64,000 nt of DNA from the NCBI GenBank assembly GCA_050084985.1, contig JBITNC010000001.1, forward strand, positions 123,690,001 to 123,754,000, in the 5' to 3' direction. The translations under genes were made by a program, and so were the position numbers. This DNA comes from Nageia nagi. Its lineage: Eukaryota; Pinophyta. Positions 56,728-64,000 of the stretch are shown one piece after another. The notes under the pieces are model-generated. The model did no database searches and was not told where the DNA came from. It saw only the letters and a list, made by a program, of their open reading frames with translations. Every line of letters begins with the position of its first letter. The stretch's first letter is position 1.

Positions 56728-57815
56728 CTAAGAGAATATTGTATGAATTTCGTTATGGATTCTCTGATGAGCATTATAATGGACCTATTATAGCAACAAA
56801 AACATTACAAGGTGGGTATTATTGGCCCATAATATTTCAATATTCATTCAAGATAGTCCTAAAATATGATAAATGCAACATATTTATAGAAAAAATAAGG
56901 CAACCTACTATGCCTCTTAAACTTGTGGTAGTTGAAGAACCCTTCCAATAATGGGGTATGGACTTCATTGATGTTATAAACCCAAATTCCTTAGTAGGCC
57001 ACAAATTTATCTTAACTACAACATATTACTTTACTAGATGGTTAGAAGTTATGCCATGTAAGAATGCAAATCAAGAATTAGTGATAGAAATGATCAAAAG
57101 AATAATCACTCACTTTGGAATCCCATAAACTATTGTCTCTATAATGGCCTAGCATTTATTGGAGGTAACTTGTCAAACTTTGTTACTAAATATGGCATAT
57201 ACAGGTTACTTTTTCAAATTATTACCCATAAGGTAATGGGTTAGTTGAATCAACTAATAAAAACCTAACTCAAATCATCAAAAGAATAATTGAAGAGAAT
57301 CCTAGAAGGTGGCATACATAATTGGACTTTGCATTATGGGTTGATAGGATTAGCATTAAATTAGCAATCAAAATATCTCCATATGCATTGGTATTTGGTA
57401 AAATACTTGTAATTCCAATACACATTGAGTTACTGGTATTAAAAATCCTACAATGAATGGGGGACCATGACTTTGGAACACTACAATCCAAGTATAATTA
57501 GCTCCTAAAGTTGGAGGAATATTGGAATAAAACATAAGAGTTATTTCAGCATCTCTAGCACATTATCAAGAAATGGTTTGATAAGAAAAAGTCTTCCCAA
57601 GTGAAGTTTGAACTAGGTGACATTGTTCTCAAATGGGATGAGGAGAGAGTAAATTTTGAAGGACACTAGAAATTTGACTCTCTCTAGAGTAGGCCTTATA
57701 TCATCACTTAAGCCATTCAAAGTAATGTGTTCAACTTACAAGACATCATTGGGTCATTTAAATTACCTATTCCTATTAACAAGATCTATTTGAAGCATTA
57801 TCGAATGATAAGGTG
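56728..57815 (+). pseudogene. Gypsy integrase, decayed
   Basis: The zinc-binding region YDESKRILYEFRYGF...GGYYWPIIFQYSFK...YDKC has lost the first Cys of the CC pair. The core has WGMDFIDVINPNS (first Asp) near 56955 and HFGIP-TIVS near 57110. There the S-D-NG of the second Asp is lost. GLVESTNKNL (Glu) lies near 57240. The C-terminal region (57560-57815) shows KKSSQVKFELGDIVLKWDEE and NKIYLKHY, the usual end of plant gypsy pol. Confidence 0.75.
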
Positions 57816-60800
57816 ATATCATAACACCCACTAGAAACTATATAGTGTACATAATTTTAAAAAAAAATTTAAAGCCTGTACATCTTTTAGACATAGCTTC
57901 CAAGAAAGTAGGTAGCCGTTAATGCTCGACATTAATTTGGCATGATGTAGGGTTAATGTTAGTGCACTACTAAGCCATCAACTAAATAGGGTAGCATTTA
58001 ATGAAAGATTTCCTTGAATTTATCAAACTATCCTACTATTACCCTAATTTAAAATTAGCATGTTCCAAGTTGAAATATCCAACCTATTGACACCTAATCT
58101 GTATGATGCACAGATCTTGACATCTTAAGCATTAATTGCCATTAATAGATATCACTCAAAAACCCTAGATGAAACCATGGTGCAAATGGCTTATATTATC
58201 ATAAAGGAACACATCCGCTATGACTTCCTAATATTTATTTCTAATGAGATAAAAAGATATCTTTTCAAAATTGAAAACTCAAACTTTAGACACTCTTCAT
58301 ATCTTTGGTGGCTCCTAGCCCATCAAAACCTTAACAAACTTATGGAGGTAGGAATACCAATTTAACTGGCAAACCCAAGTACTAGACCAGTACATATTGA
58401 TTTGAGGATTCCAATCTTGAGCTTGTTGTATGGATCATATTACAAGTTCATGGATAAATTCTATGCTACAATAGTGCAAATTTTGATAGGAAGGTTCCCT
58501 AGTAGACTACATATGAGTACTATCTAGGAGATACAAGGAGGAAACAAGGTTGATGATTGGTATTTTCTCAAAGATCGTACCATGATTATGATGTATGGGT
58601 ATTTTGAAAAACCCTTTTTCTTATTGAAGTATGTAACCCCTCAGCTATATTTCATAGAAATGGGTAGGTAAATATGTGCCATAGAGACTAAGTATGGGTT
58701 CTAAGGTAGTTTTAAATCTATTGTAGATATATCAGCTTCTACTAAAAATTTCACTCTTATAGAAGTAGGTTGTAAAGATAGTATAATAGAATTTATTATA
58801 CAAAATTTCAAACTAGATATGGCAAAAGCCCCTTGGATGTATGACCTTTTAGAGGAGATAAAAATAATAATAAGTTCAGGCAAGAAGCACCCAACCTTTG
58901 CCCATGAGTAAAGACCTAATGTAGAATATTTTGTAAATAAAATTGAGTAAGAAGCAAAAATGTACCTTAAATGGGAATTTACACCCTTGAACAATGCATG
59001 GGTGACCCTTTAGGGGAAAAAGAAATATAGGAGCTAAAAAAATAAAGAATAAGATTTTGTCCTCAGCCCAGATGTCCTCACCCAGCTAATAGATTTGGGT
59101 TGGGGCCCTAATAAAGTTCATTATTTCACAAAGTTTTTATTTGAGCACACAAAAAAGATCCATCATATTGAGAATGAATTATTTGAAAAATTCAAATATG
59201 ATAAGTTTTAAAAGGTAGAGTATTCTAAAGACACCTTACTAAAGTTGGACTAGTCTCTTCCCCCTAATTTTCAAGGAAAAATAGTTATAGGAGAGATAGA
59301 TAGAGGTTGGGAAACCATATAGATTAGAAGATCGTACCATGAAGAGAGAATAAAACCCATCAAATACTGATACTACATCCTAAAAGTCATCTCTAAAAAA
59401 TAAAAGGAGAATTGAAACCCTTTCTCAAAAATAACAAACCTCAAAAAAGAGGATAAACTATTAAAGAAGCCCTGCACTACGTAGCCCATATCATAAAGGA
59501 CTATGCCTCGACCTTCCAAAATCATAGAAGAGACATTAGAGGTTGTAGTAAAGGATGTATAAATATTTTATGTAGAGGAATTACAAGAGCCTCAAAACAT
59601 AGATACTACTACTCAAGAGGAAGTCCTTGAAAAAGAGGAAGTCCCACAAAAGGAAGAAGTCTCAAAAAAAGAACACATGAAAATTTAACAAGGCAAGGGA
59701 AATGTACTTGGAGCTAGAAGATATACAACAACTACACCTAAAGGTATATTGGGTGATGATGGTGATGGTGATGATGATGATGAATCTAGAAAGAAAAGAG
59801 ACTCTGACCTAATGGAAAAAGTTAATGATGAAGATGGAATCATCAAGGAAGTAGAAATAGAAATACAAATTCAAGATTCTACACCTCCAAATCAATAAGA
59901 ACTTGCTCAACAAGTCGTAATGTCCACCTTAGGTGTAAATACTTCTCATCACTCTTGAATTCCTACAACCTCCCAGGAGGAGATTAAATCAATTTTTTCT
60001 ATACAAATTGTAGAACCCATTGATTGGATAACTTTTGTTAATAAACCTCTTATGCTCCCTAAGAAATATTCGAGAATTTTGAGTAAGGTAATAGAAATGG
60101 GAGATATTAAGATAGCACAAATGTATTTCAAAGAAGGATAACTAAATAGTGCTCCCATGGTTATCATTGATATAAGTATACAGAGTGTTCTAGTAATTGA
60201 CCAATCTAGATTCCTTGTAAATACTTCAATGGCACCTAGTAAAAGTATTCAAGCAATAGATACTAAGATAGATAGATTGAATAAGAAAATAGATCAATAT
60301 AAAAAAGACTACTCCCTTAAAAAAAAAAATAGTGGTTGAGATGTAGAATAAAAATAAAGACCTACTTACAAAGTTTGATAAAAAAAGTTAGAATTCAAAA
60401 AGAGCTTGATAGAAAAAGAGGCTAAGCTAGATAATGAAAATCAAACCATATAAGATCTTAAAGCTTACATTGTAATTATATATGGCCAAAAGGTCAAGCA
60501 AGTTAAGGCTGAATTACAAACCATTATAGCAGCTAATAAAGTATTATCTAATAACAACTTGAAATTATTGCTTCTCATAAAAGGCTTTAAAATCTCTGAT
60601 GGAGAAAGTCAAAGATAGGATGATGACTTTATCACACTTACATTTGTTAAAAGAATAGATACTACAAGCCATAAAATAGTTCAACATGCAGACCACTCTC
60701 CAGTAGTTAGCTCTAGATATATCAAGGTCAGTTATTGAAAAAATACAGAGCTATTTGAGAGTCTTATTTGAGAAACGTATAACTTACATTACCCCTAGAA

Positions 60801-61360
60801 TAAGATAATCATATTTTAGAAGGACCAAATATATATGTGAACTCCAAAATTTGGTGTTCAATATGGATATTAGTAAATACCATCTTAGAATTAGGATTTA
60901 TTAACAAATTCTTTAATTCTTTGATTGAAATGAAAGCTTCCAAATTATGGGAGGAACATAATGTATAGGGTAGTGCTACCAAATGGGTAGCTAATACCAT
61001 TTAATTCCTTGAATAATTTTTTTTTTAGAAGCAAATATTAAACTTACAATAAATAAATGATCTCACCCAAGAAGCAATTACAAGGTTCTTGCATGTTGGG
61101 AGGCTAGAGAATGTTTTGACAGGTTCCAAAGCAGATACTATAAAGATTCAAGCATACCCTATTTTATCATAAGTTAACTATCAATACTTTAAATATTTAA
61201 ATAAGAAGATGCACCCCTTCCTCATAGTAGAGCTAAATCCACCACCTAAGACTCCTACAAAACCTACATCTGAACAAGCAACTAGAAGCAACAAATAGTG
61301 GGTTTAATTCTCTAATAGGTAGAGACCCCTAGAGCCACTAGAAGATTGTATTCATTCATA
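57816..61360 (+). pseudogene. Extra coding region between integrase and 3' LTR, product unknown
   Basis: About 3.5 kb with long, protein-like but interrupted frames on the same strand. Landmarks are HQNLNKLMEVGIP near 58320; NKVDDWYFLKDRTMIMMYGY near 58545; TPQLYFIEMGR near 58640; and LTQLIDLGWGPNKVHYF near 59080. An acidic tract (GDDGDGDDDDESRKK) near 59750 and a heptad-like KIDRLNKKIDQYKKDY near 60270 follow. No envelope-type membrane segments and no known domain are evident. It may be one protein with a globular N-terminal part and a coiled-coil C-terminal part. Confidence 0.5.
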
Positions 61361-61718
61361 ATTGCACTCTAATTTGTGGTAACACACCATCATTCTTTTA
61401 TTCTTCCATTCTTTTCAAAATATTCTTTCTATTCCAACTTCCTTCTCTTTCACATATAATTTAAGTCTTCTTTTAGTTTTAAATTTGAAGAATTTTGGGT
61501 GTTGTCAACATTTGGCTATTGTATATATAAGTCTTAGTGTTTGATATTTTACCTTATCAATTTCTAGTCAAAATCTAGTAGGTGTTGTAATAACTCCCAA
61601 GGATAAACCTTAGGTCATGTTAGTAGTTAAAAGGGCCAAAAATTATATCTATAGATGAGTCATGTCTAAGGGAAAATGTATCACATCTAAGTAGTATTGT
61701 ATGGGATGTGAAAAGTTT

Positions 61719-61818
61719 AAATACAATATTTGAGAGTTGTTGTAAATACAGTGTCTAGGAGTTGCTATAAATACAATGTTTGAGATTTGTTGTAAATACA
61801 ATATCCAATAATTATTAT
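61719..61818. repeat. 25-bp tandem repeats in the 3' LTR
   Basis: Units start with aaatac at 61719, 61744, 61769 and 61794. Confidence 0.85.
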
Positions 61819-61875
61819 ATAAGTGGGCCCAAGTTATGTCCAAATAATCAATGAGAGATGCCCAAAAGTAAATAG

Positions 61876-62275
61876 AAGCTACCAATTTTCAACATTGATA
61901 TAATCATTTTTGGCTAAAATTAGTAGGTCCTAAATTAAGTAATGGTGGGTGATGAGTCATGAAGATACCAAATAGAGCCCATCGATTTTCAATAGTGACA
62001 TCATCATTTTTGGCTAAAATTAGCAAGTCTTGAAACAAGTAATGGTGGTTGATGATTCATGAAGATATCAAATAAAGCCCACTAATTTTCAATAATGACA
62101 TCATCATTTTTAGGTAAGATCAGTAGGTCTCAAAATAAGTAATGGCAATTGATGATTCATGAAGATACCAAATAAAGGCTATTGATTCTAAGTGATGATG
62201 TTAGAAGGTTTAGCCAAAATTAATGGGTACTAAGGAGAGACATATCATTAACAAAGCCCAGAGAAAAGAAATAGA
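61876..62275. repeat. 100-bp tandem repeats in the 3' LTR
   Basis: Units start at 61876, 61976, 62076 and 62176 with agcccatc-like words, and share the tgaagata-caaata end. The last is diverged. Confidence 0.85.
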
Positions 62276-63273
62276 ACCCACTAGACTAAGGTGAGAGTAA
62301 TGGATAAGAAGTAACACTTGGTTCCACTTGATCTTAAGTGTTAGATCCTTGGGGCCCTATTAATGTATCGAATTCAACTCAATTACACATATAAAAATGG
62401 GATTTTCTTCTCAAACTAACTTGATATATTATTTACCACCCTCATTAATCTATTTAATCAGAACTATGGTATGGATCATCAATGGTTTTAGAGAAGTAGA
62501 TGACTATTGATAGAGCATAGTATTAGATCGTACCTATAAAATTACAAATGAGTACTTCAATTACCTATAATATCATCTTCAATCAACTACACGATCAAAA
62601 AAGGAGTAGTTAATGATATGTTAGGAATATTGCAGCTCAATGGATACAATTGTTCAAAAATTTCAAATTCCTAGATAGTCATGCTATTGGTACTTATTCA
62701 CTATGTAATCTAACACAGTTGTAATATTTCTTATAAATAGTTTTCTTCATAAACATCAAATAAGATGAGTAATTATGTATATTGATGATATACAATAACC
62801 CAATAGGGCATGTAAATGTACAAATGGTGAACTATTAGAAATCAATAAAGTCAAACATTCTAGCAAATTTTCCTAGTTTTATAAGGTGCTTTCATATATG
62901 ATAATGCAAATAGATAATGCTTTTTCCTTTTGAAATAAGTGTCTTTTTATTTATTTTGTGAATTTTATGTATGGAATGTTGTCTTAAGTTATGGTTGTCT
63001 ATTGTAATTGCAAGACCCTAAGAGTAGGATAGCTTGCTATTCTTAATCTTGGCTATGAATTGCTACCTATGATGTAATGCCTAGGCTATGTAGTTCTTAT
63101 TTATGTTTTAGTTTAATGTGTTCATCTCTTCCTAGTTACTATATACTTTTTATCTCTTTCCTATTACTTTAAACCTTTACAATGGATTAGAACTAACCTA
63201 TAACTCAAATATTGAGCAGAAAACTAATACGAGCATATTCCCATCACCTTTTGCTCTTTGAAGGATCCTACTA

Positions 63274-63480
63274 TTGCAGGCAATGGAGAACTCAACCACA
63301 CCAAACCCTTTGAGGTTACATTATACTGATAAAAAACACCTAATACTTAAGGATTATGGTATAGATATTATAGTAGTAGTTACTATATTTAGTAAATTCA
63401 TAGCTTTGTGTGTGTTAAAATTTGAAGTATCATTTTTAGGAGAATATGAAGAGTTACATTGTATCTTAAGGATCACCTAG
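63274..63480 (+). CDS. Short frame following the 3' repeat, product unknown
   Basis: It starts MENSTTPNPLRLHY, like the truncated frame at 52639, but stays open for 68 codons (ending EELHCILRIT). Related glutamate-rich words continue in frame past the stop. The first 14 codons lie inside sequence shared with the 5' repeat, the rest do not. It may be the start of the internal region of a second, tandemly joined element, or flanking DNA. Confidence 0.3.
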   Translation: MQAMENSTTPNPLRLHYTDKKHLILKDYGIDIIVVVTIFSKFIALCVLKFEVSFLGEYEELHCILRIT

Positions 63481-64000
63481 GAAGGTGAATGTGAAGAGTT
63501 AATCCTCATATGTATTAAGGAATTATTCTACCCTAATATAAGGTTTTTTGATCTTGGATTTATATGACCTAACATTAGTATTAGATTCATAAGGTTCTCA
63601 CTCTCTAACTCCATGAGAATCAAAGAGTAACTTTGTCCATAGTTTTCCTAAAATCTCTATTTTTGATTTTGTTTTGTAAATTTTTGATTCTCAAAATTCA
63701 CCTATAAGCCCATATTTGTATTCCTCTCATCATTTTGGTTGATTTGATATATAACATGACCTATTTTGGAGCAAAAATGGTGAAACTATGCCTATTTGAA
63801 GTTTTAGCTTGTAAGTGGTTTTGAAGACTAATTGTGTTTTTCAAGAGCGGTTTTTGAAGATTATTGATGGTATTCAATTTTTTGAGGTATTTTTTTTCAA
63901 TATCATTGGACTATTTTATGAATTCTATTAGTGGTATCTATGCATTTGACTTTGTTTTCCTTTCCCTATGAGCACATTTTTGATTCTTGATTGATCCCTT
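63481..64000. other. No identifiable feature
   Basis: A+T-rich sequence after the gypsy element. No domain or repeat is recognised before the window ends. Confidence 0.4.

Larger units (their letters stand above)
50875..63333 (+). mobile_element. Large Ty3/gypsy element, long LTRs, decayed
   Basis: Two long direct repeats (about 50875-52684 and 61363-63333) enclose gag, protease, an RNase H-like domain, RT, integrase and a 3.5-kb extra coding region on the plus strand. Limits given are those of visible similarity, shared from aattgcactct to ttacattata-tga. The exact LTR ends, primer site and target duplication could not be fixed. Every domain has stops or lost catalytic residues. Confidence 0.75.
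61363..63333 (+). repeat. 3' long terminal repeat of gypsy element
   Basis: Direct repeat of 50875-52684 with many substitutions. The TATA-like gtatatataa is at 61521-61530. It has four 25-bp units and four 100-bp units, one more of each than the 5' copy. Similarity extends through the ATG at 63274. Confidence 0.7.

Noticed and set aside
57816-61360. Envelope-like gene in the gypsy element
   Set aside because: No signal peptide, transmembrane segment or cleavage motif can be seen; described only as an extra region of unknown function.
1-64000. CRISPR array, prophage, bacterial operon or defence system
   Set aside because: No direct-repeat/spacer structure, no bacterial gene organisation; all recognisable content is plant retroelement.

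Overview
The window is nuclear DNA of a plant, most likely a seed plant with a large, repeat-rich genome. It is about two-thirds A+T, and nearly everything recognisable is a retrotransposon of plant type: Ty1/copia elements primed by initiator tRNA-Met, Ty3/gypsy elements, LINEs and tRNA-derived SINE-like units. They are nested in one another and are mostly riddled with stops and frameshifts. No intact host gene, rRNA or tRNA gene, bacterial operon or CRISPR array is visible. A gymnosperm-like origin is a guess from the mix and age of the elements, not a demonstrated fact.

Layout. 1-2.1 kb: unidentified DNA with a 30-bp tandem repeat and a decayed fragment resembling the C-terminal part of a protein phosphatase 2C gene. 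2.4-3.8 kb: a very A+T-rich desert. 3.79-5.26 kb: a deleted copia element (gag joined to the tail of RNase H, then its 3' LTR). 5.26-14.2 kb: a gypsy protease region split by a complete but decayed copia element on the minus strand (copy 1 of family C1, 5357-13861). 14.2-18.5 kb: unassigned coding-like DNA, a 35-bp minisatellite, a copia RT/RNase H fragment, a minus-strand LINE fragment and a minus-strand gypsy RT fragment. 19.3-20.2 kb: a cluster of SINE-like units and a MITE-like inverted-repeat unit. 20.2-29.5 kb: the least TE-like part, with a more G+C-rich, promoter-like patch and one possible small exon, but no identifiable gene.

29.5-43.4 kb: copy 2 of family C1 on the plus strand, into which a much younger copia element (family C2, 36958-42062, minus strand) has inserted, with a perfect CTTAG target-site duplication and about 98.5% identical LTRs. 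43.4-45.1 kb: acidic/lysine-rich coding-like debris. 45.1-48.4 kb: a non-autonomous LTR element with a perfect TTTTG duplication that carries an unrecognised decayed reading frame and shares its 3' end with the copia remnant at 3.8-5.3 kb. 48.9-50.86 kb: a plus-strand LINE (endonuclease plus RT), abutted by a large gypsy element (about 50.87-63.3 kb) with long LTRs containing two sets of tandem repeats, an RNase H-like domain upstream of the RT, and a decayed extra coding region downstream of the integrase.

The elements do not form a pathway. What can be read is a history: old gypsy and LINE sequences, then C1 insertions in opposite orientations, then the young C2 insertion. Alignments were made by eye, so coordinates of decayed domains are approximate; LTR, PBS, polypurine-tract and duplication coordinates were counted on the sequence.
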